Below, in pieces: positions 8,842 to 17,291 of a stretch of DNA of 33,329 bases. Numbering within the stretch: position 1 is the first letter of the stretch; the number at the start of each line of letters is the position of its first letter. The translations under genes and the position numbers were made by a program. A model generated the notes under the pieces. It saw nothing but the letters and a program-made list of their open reading frames with translations. It did not search any database and was not told the origin of the DNA. Location: NCBI GenBank assembly GCA_947571515.1, contig CANOYI010000007.1, positions 1 through 33,329 on the forward strand. The letters are read 5' to 3'. Origin of the DNA: an uncultured Clostridium sp. (GTDB taxonomy: Bacteria; Bacillota; Clostridia; TANB77; CAG-508).

Positions 8842-9570
8842 ATGAATCAGATTTTGGTTACAAAAAAACTGTATATTACACCTGAATTAAAGAGAAAAAA
8901 GAAAATGTATAAATTTGAGTTTTTTTTATCTGTTTTTTTGGTATTTGTCTTGATTTCTGCCTATATTTATGCTGAATATGACAGGAATAAAAGTGAACAG
9001 GTATCACAAGATATTTTAGCTAATCTTGAGTTCCCAGAGGAGGATACGACAGTTGCTAAGAATAATGTTTTGGTTGTTGTACTAGATGATGATGAACAAG
9101 AAGAATCAAAAGATAACAATCAAATAAATCAGAATATGCAAACAACGGCAAATGGATTTCAATATGCAACCATAGGAACAGTGAACATTCCTAAAATAAA
9201 TGTAACATATCCGATTATAGATGGTGTTACAGATTCAACGGAAGAGACAGAAGAATTATTAAAAATTTCTCCTACTAAATTCTGGGGACCAAATCCAAAT
9301 AAAGTTGGTAATTTTTGTATTGTAGGTCATAATTATAGAAATACTAGGTTTTTCAGTAAGGTACCTACACTAGAAACAGGAGATATTGTCCAAGTAACAG
9401 ATTTATCAGGAAAAACAATACAATATAAAGTATATAATAAATATCAAGTAGATCCAACTGATGTTAGTTGTACAACACAATTAACAAATGGAAAGAGGGA
9501 AGTTACCTTAATTACTTGTACAGATGACAGTAAGCATAGAGTTGTTGTAAAAGCAAGAGAAACCAAATAA
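8842..9570 (+). CDS. Class D-like sortase
   Basis: A membrane-anchored cysteine transpeptidase that links surface proteins to the cell wall. The 242-residue protein has a single N-terminal membrane segment (about residues 26-44) with a positively charged flank and a linker rich in Asp/Glu. The catalytic domain begins at IGTVNIPKINVTYPI. Catalytic His is in VGHNYRN, catalytic Cys in TLITCTDD and Arg in KHRVVV. No LPXTG-type substrate is encoded nearby, so it may be a housekeeping enzyme. Class assignment (D versus a related class) is tentative. Start follows AAGGAGAATGAG. Confidence 0.88.
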   Translation: MNQILVTKKLYITPELKRKKKMYKFEFFLSVFLVFVLISAYIYAEYDRNKSEQVSQDILANLEFPEEDTTVAKNNVLVVVLDDDEQEESKDNNQINQNMQTTANGFQYATIGTVNIPKINVTYPIIDGVTDSTEETEELLKISPTKFWGPNPNKVGNFCIVGHNYRNTRFFSKVPTLETGDIVQVTDLSGKTIQYKVYNKYQVDPTDVSCTTQLTNGKREVTLITCTDDSKHRVVVKARETK

Positions 9571-9608
9571 AAAACAGTTATAAAATTCAATTTTATAACT
9601 GTTTTTTG
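9569..9608 (+). terminator. Terminator after the sortase gene
   Basis: A near-perfect hairpin (AAAAACAGTTATAAAATT pairing with AATTTTATAACTGTTTTT) ends in a T-run. Confidence 0.9.
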
Positions 9609-9626
9609 TATGATAGAAAAATTGCT

Positions 9627-9657
9627 TTGCACGAAAGACACAAAAGGCACATATAAT
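9627..9657 (+). promoter_or_regulatory. Putative promoter of the M15 peptidase gene
   Basis: TATAAT at 9652-9657 is preceded by TTGCAC at 9627-9632 with a long 19-base spacer. Confidence 0.5.
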
Positions 9658-9690
9658 GTAGAAAGCAAAAAGTAGAGGAGGACAATACTT

Positions 9691-10371
9691 GTGGCAAAAA
9701 TATTAATATTTAATAATGATACGGATCGAATGGAAACCTATTATAGAGGAGAGTCAGAACCTATGCCATATAATACAAATGGGACTTTGAGAGTAAGAGA
9801 ATTTAGAGGTTCTAGCAAAAGTAATATTTTGTGGACAACAAAAAGGTGTATGCAAAGTTGGAATAGTCAGAGGTATATATTTGGAGCACCAATTCCAGTA
9901 GGATTTGCTTTTAAAAGACCATATGAGGGTGGACATGGAAACCAAAGTCAACATTATGCTGGAGTGGCTTTTGATGTAGGGCAGACACTTTCATCTAGTC
10001 AAAGAACGAGATTATGGCAATCGGCCAATAATTCTGGAGTATGGAGCTATGTAGAGCCGATCCAAATTACACCAACATGGGTTCATTTTGATAAAAGATT
10101 TGGAAGTCCTGCTTGTGCAACAGGAGGATTTCCAATGTTGAGAAGAGGTAGTCTAAGCAATTATGTACTAATTGCACAAGATGATTTAAATACATTAGGA
10201 TTTAGGACTGGTGGATTAGATGGTATTTTTGGTTCAGCTACTTATAACGCAGTTGTTTCTTATCAACGTTCAAGAGGTCTTTCAGCGGACGGAATTGTTG
10301 GTTGTAATACTTGGAGGTCATTACAAGAAGATGTTGTAGGTACAGGAGCAACTAGTACCACAATAAATTAA
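9691..10371 (+). CDS. M15-type peptidoglycan peptidase with peptidoglycan-binding domain
   Basis: A 226-residue enzyme with an N-terminal M15 (D-alanyl-D-alanine carboxypeptidase/endopeptidase) domain and a C-terminal PG_binding_1 domain (DLNTLGFRTGGLDGIFG, VSYQRSRGLSADGIVG). Zinc-ligand candidates are His in SQHYAG and Asp in VAFDVG, with His in WVHFDKR. I see no signal peptide or membrane segment, so it is either released by lysis or an unknown route, or acts inside a spore or forespore; this is inference. The start is GTG, with GAGGAGGA upstream. The architecture is like phage endolysins, but no phage genes surround it. Confidence 0.78.
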   Translation: MAKILIFNNDTDRMETYYRGESEPMPYNTNGTLRVREFRGSSKSNILWTTKRCMQSWNSQRYIFGAPIPVGFAFKRPYEGGHGNQSQHYAGVAFDVGQTLSSSQRTRLWQSANNSGVWSYVEPIQITPTWVHFDKRFGSPACATGGFPMLRRGSLSNYVLIAQDDLNTLGFRTGGLDGIFGSATYNAVVSYQRSRGLSADGIVGCNTWRSLQEDVVGTGATSTTIN

Positions 10372-10402
10372 ACCTAAAGTGATAATACTTTAGGCTTTTT
10401 TC
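10371..10402. terminator. Bidirectional terminator between convergent genes
   Basis: AACCTAAAGT pairs with ACTTTAGGCTT, with T-runs on the plus side. It serves the M15 gene and overlaps the last codons of the XRE gene on the other strand. Confidence 0.8.
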
Positions 10403-10767
10403 TTGTCTTTATCTATATTTTGTATTTTAATTAATTCGTTTGTTAATACAGATATAATGTTTTTATTGTAATCATTTAACTTTAAATAATCTTCTAAAAA
10501 TTTATCGTCTGCAATATCATCTAAAATAGAAGTCTCATTATTGATTAAATCATTAAACAAAAAGTCAGAGTTTATATTTAGAGCTTTACAAACGTTAATA
10601 ATAGTTGTAGCACTTCCAAAGGCAATACCTCTTTCTAATTGACTGATGTATCTAGGAGATAAAGATAACTTTTCTGCTAATTGTTCTTGTGTATATTCTA
10701 CTTTTGATCTAGCTAGTTTAATTTTCTTGCCTATTGTTTTCCTTAAAATTTTTTCTTGACTATTCAT
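10390..10767 (-). CDS. XRE-family helix-turn-helix regulator
   Basis: A 125-residue DNA-binding protein. The HTH_3 domain spans about residues 12-68 (LARSKVEYTQEQLAEKLSLS, then RYISQLERG and FLFNDL). The C-terminal part is a short acidic helical region of unknown role. It resembles regulators of the SinR/Xre type, but its target cannot be inferred. AAGGAGG precedes the start. It is transcribed away from the cell-wall cluster. Confidence 0.85.
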   Translation of the reverse strand: MNSQEKILRKTIGKKIKLARSKVEYTQEQLAEKLSLSPRYISQLERGIAFGSATTIINVCKALNINSDFLFNDLINNETSILDDIADDKFLEDYLKLNDYNKNIISVLTNELIKIQNIDKDKKKA

Positions 10768-10967
10768 GAGGCATTCCTCCTTATATTTTATATAAAAAGT
10801 ATAGCAATTAGAATTTGAAAAAAGAACGAACTATCAATGAGAAAAAAGAGGAATAATCATACAAATAGTTCTATTTAAGTATTCTGCTCAGAGGTATAAA
10901 TATATAAAGAAATATATCAATAAGTAACCCAATAATTACAAAAAAATAAAAAAATTTAAAAAAAAGC

Positions 10968-10996
10968 TTGCAAAATAACAAAACTTATATTAAAAT
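10968..10996 (+). promoter_or_regulatory. mraZ promoter
   Basis: TTGCAA at 10968-10973 and TAAAAT at 10991-10996 have a 17-base spacer. The MraZ-box repeats begin eight bases after the -10. Confidence 0.65.
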
Positions 10997-11003
10997 TTAA
11001 GAG

Positions 11004-11049
11004 AAGTGGAGAAAAGTGGAACGAAGTGGTAAGAAAGTGGAGGAGGTGG
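11004..11049 (+). promoter_or_regulatory. MraZ operator boxes (AAGTGG direct repeats)
   Basis: AAGTGG occurs at 11004, 11014, 11024 and 11035, followed by AGGTGG at 11044. Spacings are 10, 10, 11 and 9 bases. MraZ is known to repress its own operon by binding short direct repeats of this kind (TGG cores at about one helical turn) next to the promoter. The array runs into the ribosome binding site, so bound MraZ would cover both the transcription start region and the leader. Confidence 0.85.
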
Positions 11050-11056
11050 AATTTAA

Positions 11057-11482
11057 TTGCTAATTGGTGAATACGAGCATTCTATGGATGCAAAAGGCAG
11101 ATTAATTATGCCAGCAAAATTAAGAAATGATATGGGAGAAAAGTTCATCGTAACCAAGGGATTGGATGGATGCCTATTCGCATTTTCACAAAATGAGTGG
11201 TTAAATTTCGAAACTAAGTTAAAAACACTACCACTTTCTGATAAAAATGCTAGAAACTTTGTGAGATTTTTCTTATCAGGCGCAACAGAGTGTGAAATAG
11301 ATAAACAAGGAAGGTTCTTAATTCCTAATAATCTAAGAATAGCTGTAAATTTAGATAAAGAAGCTATTATTATAGGAGTAGGAACAAGACTTGAAATTTG
11401 GGATAAACAAACATGGCAGAATTGTGATGAGACTATTTCAGTAGATGAAATTGCTGAAAATATGACAATGTTAGGTATATAA
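11057..11482 (+). CDS. mraZ: Transcriptional regulator MraZ
   Basis: First gene of the division/cell-wall cluster and an autorepressor that binds TGG-type direct repeats. The 141-residue protein has the two tandem AbrB-like halves: [20 protein letters not shown] (about residues 4-23) and [16 protein letters not shown] (about 77-92), each with the DxKGR or DxQGR core. The start is TTG at 11057, chosen because the family begins MxIGEY and GGAGGAGGTGG lies just upstream. A hairpin terminator lies between it and rsmH, so part of its transcription may end before the rest of the cluster. Confidence 0.95.
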   Translation: MLIGEYEHSMDAKGRLIMPAKLRNDMGEKFIVTKGLDGCLFAFSQNEWLNFETKLKTLPLSDKNARNFVRFFLSGATECEIDKQGRFLIPNNLRIAVNLDKEAIIIGVGTRLEIWDKQTWQNCDETISVDEIAENMTMLGI

Positions 11483-11840
11483 CTTGCAAAAGTTTATATA
11501 GATACTTAAGAAAAAGATACAAAAGATGAAATTTTAAGTTACAAAAGACAAACATACAAAAGAAAAAAATTTACCAAAGACAAAAGTACAAAAGAAAAAA
11601 TTTTTAAGATACTAAAGATTTTGAAAATACATTAGATAATTTTTAGATACAAAAGAAGGTTTCAACATAAGATGATTGGAAAACCAAAAGATAAAAACAT
11701 GGGAAAAATTCAGCTGGTAGTTTTCTAAAATTACCAGCTGTTTTTTAAGTAAATAGAAAACTTTACGTTTTTTAGAACTTTCAATAAAAAGTTTTTGAAA
11801 GCGAAATTTATCATTTGTGATGTTATTAAAGAGGTGCTAA
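11483..11840 (+). other. 358-base gap with degenerate ACAAAAGA repeats
   Basis: No gene is seen. From 11500 to about 11660 the RNA-like strand repeats variants of ATACAAAAGA (about eight times: TACAAAAGA, TTACAAAAGA, ACCAAAGA, TACTAAAGA) at irregular spacing of 15-40 bases. It is purine-rich and low in structure. A terminator follows at 11711, then an AT-rich stretch with a small inverted repeat leading to rsmH. Confidence 0.5.
11711..11747 (+). terminator. Terminator or attenuator between mraZ and rsmH
   Basis: CAGCTGGTA pairs with TACCAGCTG (with further A/T pairs inside) and is followed by TTTTTT. It would separate mraZ from the rest of the cluster unless read through. Confidence 0.8.
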
Positions 11841-12770
11841 ATGGAATTTAAACATAAGCCAGTTATGCTAACAGAATGCATTGAAGGGTTGAAGATAAAA
11901 CCAGATGGGACTTATGTAGATGGAACTTTAGGTGGAGCTGGACATAGCAAGGAAATAGTAAAAAGATTATCAGAAAAAGGCATGCTAATTGGAATTGACA
12001 GAGATGAAGAAGCATTAAAAGCAGCAAAAAATAATTTAAAAGAATTTTCTAATGTCAAATATGTTCATGATAATCATGATAATATCAAAGATATATTAGA
12101 GCAATTAAAGATAGATAAAGTAGATGGGGTTTTATTAGATTTAGGCGTTTCTTCCTATCAATTAGATGAACGAAATAGAGGATTTAGTTATTTAGGAGAA
12201 AATAAATTAGATATGAGAATGGATAAAACACAAAAATTAACAGCCGAAATCGTAATAAATCAATATACAGAACAAGAATTAGCAAATATCATTTATGAAT
12301 ATGGAGAAGAGAGATTTTCAAGACAAATTGCTAGAAATATTTGTAAAGTAAGAGAAGAACATCCAATCAAAACAACAAAAGAATTAACACAAATTATTGA
12401 AAGATCCATACCAAAATCAAAACAGAAGGATGGGCATCCAGCAAAGAGAACTTTTCAAGCAATTAGAATTGAAATCAATAATGAAATAAAACCATTATAT
12501 AACACCATAAAAGACTGTATAGAGTGCCTAAAAGAAGAGGGAAGACTATGTGTCATAACCTTCCATTCATTAGAGGACAGAGTAGTAAAAAATGCTTTTA
12601 TGGAAGCAAAAGGAAAATGCACATGCCCAAGCGATTTACCATATTGCGTATGTGGGGCGGAATCTCTTGGCAGAATAATAACTAGAAAACCAATAATAGC
12701 AACCAAGAAAGAGTTAGAAGAAAATTCAAGAAGTAAAAGTGCTAAATTGAGAATTTTTGAAAAAGGATAG
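11841..12770 (+). CDS. rsmH: 16S rRNA (cytosine-1402-N4)-methyltransferase RsmH
   Basis: Adds the N4-methyl group to C1402 in the decoding centre of 16S rRNA using S-adenosylmethionine. The 309 residues match the family (formerly MraW). The N-terminal HKPVMLTECIEGL, the SAM-binding DGTLGGAGHS (about residues 28-37), the catalytic region LDLGVSSYQLDE, and the C-terminal FHSLEDRVVK and SKSAKLRIFEK are all present. GAGGTG precedes the start. It overlaps no neighbour; ftsL begins 14 bases after it. The enzyme tunes the ribosomal P-site, so it is worth noting beside the CGG shifts, without evidence of a link. Confidence 0.95.
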   Translation: MEFKHKPVMLTECIEGLKIKPDGTYVDGTLGGAGHSKEIVKRLSEKGMLIGIDRDEEALKAAKNNLKEFSNVKYVHDNHDNIKDILEQLKIDKVDGVLLDLGVSSYQLDERNRGFSYLGENKLDMRMDKTQKLTAEIVINQYTEQELANIIYEYGEERFSRQIARNICKVREEHPIKTTKELTQIIERSIPKSKQKDGHPAKRTFQAIRIEINNEIKPLYNTIKDCIECLKEEGRLCVITFHSLEDRVVKNAFMEAKGKCTCPSDLPYCVCGAESLGRIITRKPIIATKKELEENSRSKSAKLRIFEKG

Positions 12771-12784
12771 GAGGTGAGTAACTT

Positions 12785-13288
12785 ATGGCAAGAAGTAGAT
12801 ATGAATATGAGACGAGTCCACGAAAATTAGACCCCAATACACAAAAAAGAACACAACCAAAAAGAAAAAGGCTAAAAGTAGTAGAGGATCTACCAAGACA
12901 AGATGTCAAAATATCGAATGAACAGAAAAAAAGACAAATCCAATTAACTTTTGTAGTAATTGGTATATTTATATTACTATTAACCATAAGTTATAGAAAC
13001 TCACAAATTAATGAAAAATTTAATCAAGTACAAACTTTAAAAAGAGAGCTATCTTCTCTTCAAAAGGAAAATGAACAATTAAAAGTTAGCATTGAAAATA
13101 GTTTGAATTTAAATAGTATTGAAAAACAAGCAAAAGAAAAGTTAGGAATGCAAAAATTAACAAATAAACAAACTGTGTATGTGACTTTACCAAAAAAGGA
13201 TTATGTTGAATCCGCTTCTGAAGAGGTTGTTATTGAAAAAGAAAAAAATTGGTTTGAACAATTGGTAGATAAAATATTTAATCGATAA
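12785..13288 (+). CDS. ftsL: FtsL-like cell-division protein
   Basis: A 167-residue bitopic membrane protein of the divisome. A basic cytoplasmic tail (about residues 1-56) precedes one membrane helix (LTFVVIGIFILLLTISY), then an extracellular coiled coil (NEKFNQVQTLKRELSSLQKE; leucine heptads) and the conserved segment IEKQAKEKLGM. Position between rsmH and spoVD and the topology support FtsL; DivIC-type septum initiators look similar. GGAGGTGAG precedes the ATG. Confidence 0.85.
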   Translation: MARSRYEYETSPRKLDPNTQKRTQPKRKRLKVVEDLPRQDVKISNEQKKRQIQLTFVVIGIFILLLTISYRNSQINEKFNQVQTLKRELSSLQKENEQLKVSIENSLNLNSIEKQAKEKLGMQKLTNKQTVYVTLPKKDYVESASEEVVIEKEKNWFEQLVDKIFNR

Positions 13289-13394
13289 ATTTTTAATAAA
13301 GTTTAATATATTACATCTTAAGTTGATGACATTGATTTTTCCAAATGGTTATTTATAAAGTTTTTACTAAAATAGAATAGTAATAAAGAAGAAT

Positions 13395-13427
13395 CTTCCT
13401 AATAAAATGAATTAGGAGGTTTTTTTT
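13395..13427 (+). promoter_or_regulatory. Terminator-like hairpin containing the spoVD ribosome binding site
   Basis: TCCTAAT pairs with ATTAGGA, so the AGGAGG ribosome binding site forms the 3' arm of the stem. The eight-base T-run that would make a terminator is exactly the spacer between AGGAGG and the ATG. The same design appears at 26876-26919. Confidence 0.6.
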
Positions 13428-15450
13428 ATGAAGACAATTAAGCTTTCAAGTAAAAAGAAGATGAGAAATATATTATTTATTGTTTTTTTAATTATTATTT
13501 GTTTAATAGGAAGAATAGGATATATACAATTTATACAAGGAGAAGAACTTTCTAGCATGGCATACCAGCAGCAAACATTAGATAGAAGCATTAATCCAAA
13601 AAGAGGAACAATTTATGATACTACTGGAAAAAATGTGTTAGCAGTTAGTAGCACGGTAGAAACAGTAACAGTAAATCCAGGAAATATAGCCAAAGAAAAC
13701 AAAGAAAAAGTAGCTAAAGTTCTATCAGATATTTTTGAATTGGATTACGCAAAAATCTTGAAAAAGGTAACAAAGAGAAGTTCGATTGAAACGATTGCTA
13801 GAAAAGTAGAAAAAGAAAAAACAGATCAACTAAGAATATGGATGGAACAAAATGGAATAACAACAGGAATTAATATTGACGAAGATACCAAAAGATATTA
13901 TCCATATAGTACGATTGCCTCACAAATTATAGGTTTTTGTGGAAGTGATAATCAGGGATTAGATGGTGTGGAAGCAAAGTATGATACAGAATTAAAAGGA
14001 ACACAAGGAGCCATACAGCGTCATACAGATGCCAAAGGCGGAGAAATAGGAGAAGAAGGAGAAAATTATGTGTCAGCAATCGATGGAAGTGATTTAGTAC
14101 TAACGATTGATTTAAGTGTTCAATCTATTGTTGAAAAGTATTTAGAAGAAGCTTGTATAGACAATAATTGTACAGATGGAGGAAATGTTGTGGTAATGAA
14201 TCCACAAAATGGTGATATTTTGGCTATGGCAACCTATCCAAATTATAATTTAAATCAACCTTATGAGGCTTATACAGATGAATTAAAAGAAGCTTGGGAT
14301 AATATGGAACAAACAGAAAAAACAAAAAATTTACAAGCAGTATGGAGAAATAAAGCTATTGCTGATACGTATGAACCAGGTTCTGTTTTTAAAGTAATAA
14401 CAGCATCAGCATCCATTGAAGAAGGTCTAGTGACCGATATTGATAAAGAAGGACAATTTTCTTGTACAGGAGCTATCGAAGTAGCAGGTGTTCGAATTAA
14501 ATGTTGGAGACATTATAGACCACATGGTTCTGAAAGTTTACGAATCGGGCTAATGAATTCTTGTAATCCAGTTTTTATAGGTCTTGGACAAAAGCTAGGA
14601 GTGCATACTTATTATAGTTATCTAAATAAATTTAGGTTATTAAAAAGAACTGGAATTGATTTACCAGGAGAAGCCAATAGTATCTTTTTGGCAGAGGAAA
14701 AAGCAGGTCCTGTTGAATTAGCAACCATTAGTTTTGGGCAAAGATTTGAAATAACACCAATACAATTAGTTTCAGCAGTGTCTGTAATTGCAAATGGAGG
14801 TACTAGTATACAACCAAGAATTGTAAAACAAGTGATAGATAGTCAAACAGGAGAGATTCAAGATGTGCCAGTAAAAACAAATGGAGAGGTTATTTCTAAA
14901 GAAACATCAGAAAAAGTGCTAAGTATGATGGAATCGGTTGTAGCAGAAGGAACACGGAAAAAATGCTAAAGTAGCAGGTTATCGAATTGGGGGAAAAACA
15001 GGTACTTCAGAAGATGGGGTTAATACGAATAAATATGTTACTTCCTTTTGTGGGGTAGCTCCTATTGATCATCCTCAAGTAGTAGTTTTGGTTACTTTGT
15101 ATAATCCGACTGGTGAGGGGGGACACCAAGGAGGTGGAGTGGCAGCACCAGTAGGAGGACAAATTTTTAGCGAGATTTTACCATACCTAGAAGTAAATCA
15201 GGGAAATGAAGAAGAAGTTGAGACAGTAGAGGAGATCGAAGCACCAGATTTATTAGGGAAAACGTTAGCAGAAGCACAAAAGATTGTAAAGGAAAGTGAA
15301 ATAGAACTAGTGATTGAAGAAGAGACAGAAGAGTTAGATAAACAAAATGTTATGGTAAAAGAACAAGTACCAAAAGCAGGAATTATGATAAAAAAAGGAA
15401 GCAAAATTTATGCCAAATGGGAAGAAGCGGGAGAGAGGCACGTTCCTTAA
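13428..15450 (+). CDS. spoVD: SpoVD/FtsI-type penicillin-binding protein, one +1 shift at CGG
   Basis: Class B transpeptidase of the division or sporulation septum. Skipping C14955 gives 673 residues: a membrane anchor (ILFIVFLIIICLIGRIG), dimerisation domain, transpeptidase with SxxK (GSVFK, about residue 319), SxN (SCN) and KTG (GGKTGTS, about 522), and one PASTA-like domain (IEAPDLLGKTLAEAQ). In the zero frame a TAA follows three codons after the CGG, before the KTG motif. Skipping the C restores VVAEGTGKNAKVAGY, which aligns with VVTNGSGRHAAVSGY in the uninterrupted paralogue at 5417. Sits after ftsL as in other cell-wall clusters. Confidence 0.93.
14955..14957 (+). other. In-frame CGG, +1 shift site in spoVD
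   Basis: Zero-frame codons GGA ACA CGG AAA AAA TGC TAA. Skipping C14955 gives GGA ACA GGA AAA AAT GCT, that is G-T-G-K-N-A. CGG is codon 510. Confidence 0.9.
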
Positions 15451-15464
15451 AATCCCTTTTTCCC

Positions 15465-15492
15465 TCTTGACAAAGACATACTTTTTTTGATA
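15465..15492 (+). promoter_or_regulatory. pyrB promoter
   Basis: TTGACA at 15465-15470 and GATAAA at 15487-15492 with a 16-base spacer. Gives pyrBI its own promoter inside the cell-wall cluster. Confidence 0.6.
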
Positions 15493-15549
15493 AAAATAGA
15501 TATAGTGAAAGTATCACAATTTATTTTTATGAAAAGGAGTCAATTTGAT

Positions 15550-16464
15550 ATGAAACATTTAATTGATATTAAAGATTTATCTGTTGAAGAAATAGAAGAA
15601 TTAATCAAAGTAGCTAAAGATATCATCAGAAATAAAGAACAGTATTGTCATAAATGTGATGGTAAAAAAATGGCTACTTTATTTTTTGAGCCAAGTACAA
15701 GAACGAGACTTAGTTTCGAAGCTGCTATGATGGAGTTGGGAGGAAATGTACTTGGATTTTCAGAAGCATCTTCTAGTTCTGTATCCAAAGGAGAAAGTGT
15801 AGGAGATACTATAAGAGTCGTAGGAGCTTATAGTGATATTATTGCTATGAGACATCCAAAAGAAGGTGCTCCGTTAGTAGCATCACACAAATCCATTGTA
15901 CCAATTATTAATGCAGGAGATGGAGGGCATAATCATCCAACTCAGACGTTAACAGATTTATTAACGATTCAATGTGAAAAAAATAGATTAGAAAATTTAA
16001 CGATTGGTCTTTGTGGTGACTTGAAATTTGGAAGAACCGTACATTCCCTAATTACAGCTATGTCAAGATATAAAAATATTAAATTTGTATTGATTTCTCC
16101 AAAAGAACTTGTGATTCCAGAGTATATAAAAAGAGATACATTAGAAAAAAATCATATTGAATATTATGAAACAAACGATATAGAAGAATATATGGATAAG
16201 CTAGATGTATTGTATATGACAAGAGTTCAAAAAGAGAGGTTTTTCAATGAAGATGATTATATTCGATTAAAAGATTATTATATTTTAAATAAAGAAAAAT
16301 TAGAAAAGGCAAAAGAAGATTTATGTATTATGCATCCATTACCAAGAGTCAATGAGATTGCAACTGATGTAGATGATGATAAAAGAGCTTGCTATTTTAA
16401 ACAAGCAGAGTATGGAAAATACATTAGAATGGCACTTATTTTGAAATTATTGGAGGTTAAATAA
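15550..16464 (+). CDS. pyrB: Aspartate carbamoyltransferase catalytic chain
   Basis: Condenses carbamoyl phosphate with aspartate, the committed step of pyrimidine synthesis. 304 residues from the chosen start, as in the family. The carbamoyl-phosphate loop [13 protein letters not shown], the mobile loop [34 protein letters not shown] and [10 protein letters not shown] are all present. The start at 15550 follows AAAAGGAG with a 10-base gap; the frame is open up to 15487 but those codons lack a good site. pyrI follows immediately, so this is the regulated two-subunit enzyme. Confidence 0.96.
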   Translation: MKHLIDIKDLSVEEIEELIKVAKDIIRNKEQYCHKCDGKKMATLFFEPSTRTRLSFEAAMMELGGNVLGFSEASSSSVSKGESVGDTIRVVGAYSDIIAMRHPKEGAPLVASHKSIVPIINAGDGGHNHPTQTLTDLLTIQCEKNRLENLTIGLCGDLKFGRTVHSLITAMSRYKNIKFVLISPKELVIPEYIKRDTLEKNHIEYYETNDIEEYMDKLDVLYMTRVQKERFFNEDDYIRLKDYYILNKEKLEKAKEDLCIMHPLPRVNEIATDVDDDKRACYFKQAEYGKYIRMALILKLLEVK

Positions 16465-16881
16465 ATGAATATTGATAGTATCAAAAATGGAATTGTAATT
16501 GATCACATCCAAGCCAAAAAGGGAATGGAAATTTATGAATTGCTTAATTTAAAAGATTTGGATTGTTCGGTTGCTATTATAACCAATGCAAAAAGCAAAA
16601 AAATGGGAAGAAAAGATATCATAAAAATTGATAAAGATATGGAAATTAATATGGATATGATAGGTTTTATAGAACCAAATGCTACCATTAATGTTGTAAA
16701 AGATGATAAACTAGTGGACAAATATAGCGTGCAATTACCAGAAAAAATTGTAAATATTGCTAAATGCCAAAATCCAAGATGTATTACTTCAGTAGAAAAA
16801 GATTTAGACCAAATTTTTACTTTGACAGATAAGGAAAATCAAGTGTATCGTTGTCAATATTGTGAAATGAGTTTGAAATAA
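16465..16881 (+). CDS. pyrI: Aspartate carbamoyltransferase regulatory chain
   Basis: Nucleotide-binding allosteric subunit that assembles with PyrB. 138 residues, slightly shorter than the enterobacterial protein. An N-terminal nucleotide-binding domain (IDHIQAKKGMEIYELL) precedes a zinc domain with four Cys in CQNPRC and CQYC. Its ATG follows the pyrB stop directly, so translation is probably coupled. The pair interrupts the usual spoVD-murE order. Confidence 0.94.
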   Translation: MNIDSIKNGIVIDHIQAKKGMEIYELLNLKDLDCSVAIITNAKSKKMGRKDIIKIDKDMEINMDMIGFIEPNATINVVKDDKLVDKYSVQLPEKIVNIAKCQNPRCITSVEKDLDQIFTLTDKENQVYRCQYCEMSLK

Positions 16882-16889
16882 TTGAATAA

Positions 16890-16930
16890 AAAAGAAATCC
16901 TCTAATAAGATATATTAGGGGATATTTTAT
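16890..16930 (+). terminator. Probable terminator after pyrI
   Basis: ATCCTCTAAT pairs with ATTAGGGGAT and is followed by an A/T-rich tail (ATTTTAT) rather than a clean T-run. Confidence 0.5.
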
Positions 16931-16942
16931 ATCAAATTAGCG

Positions 16943-17150
16943 GTTGCAATTCACAGTTTAGATAAGTAATAACAAAATTTATTAGTATTTTTATAAAATA
17001 ACTCCCAGCTACATAATAGACTGTAGATCAAATGATATTAAAATTTTAATATCATTTGATAACATTCTATAATTTGCTGGTCCCCCCGATTTGTTATTTT
17101 ATAAAAATATAATAAATTTTGCATATAAAATTTTAACTGTGAATTGTAAC
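16943..17150. repeat. Intergenic structured repeat, copy A
   Basis: Largest copy (208 bases). Outer arms GTTGCAATTCACAGTT and AACTGTGAATTGTAAC pair with one mismatch; a second layer (CAAAATTTATTAGTATTTTT and its complement) continues the stem; the centre holds a perfect 32-base palindrome (TCAAATGATATTAAAA plus its complement). Between layers lie GACTGTA, and TTTGCTGGTCCCCCCGATTT, which is nearly the same as TTTGTTGGTCACCCCGATTT in copy B. The rest of the 400-base pyrI-murE gap is AT-rich without other features. Confidence 0.75.
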
Positions 17151-17291
17151 AATTAACGATGAGTTTTCTAAAAAAAATCTGCAAAAAACTATACAAAATA
17201 CTAATTTAGTTATATAATGTAAAAAATATTGCTATTTAACTTTAATCTAAATATTTATATGGATTAAGTATGTTAGAAAGGAATGAAAAAA

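Noticed and set aside
11483..11660. CRISPR-like array from the ACAAAAGA repeats
   Set aside because: Repeat units are too short, variable and irregularly spaced, and no cas genes are present.
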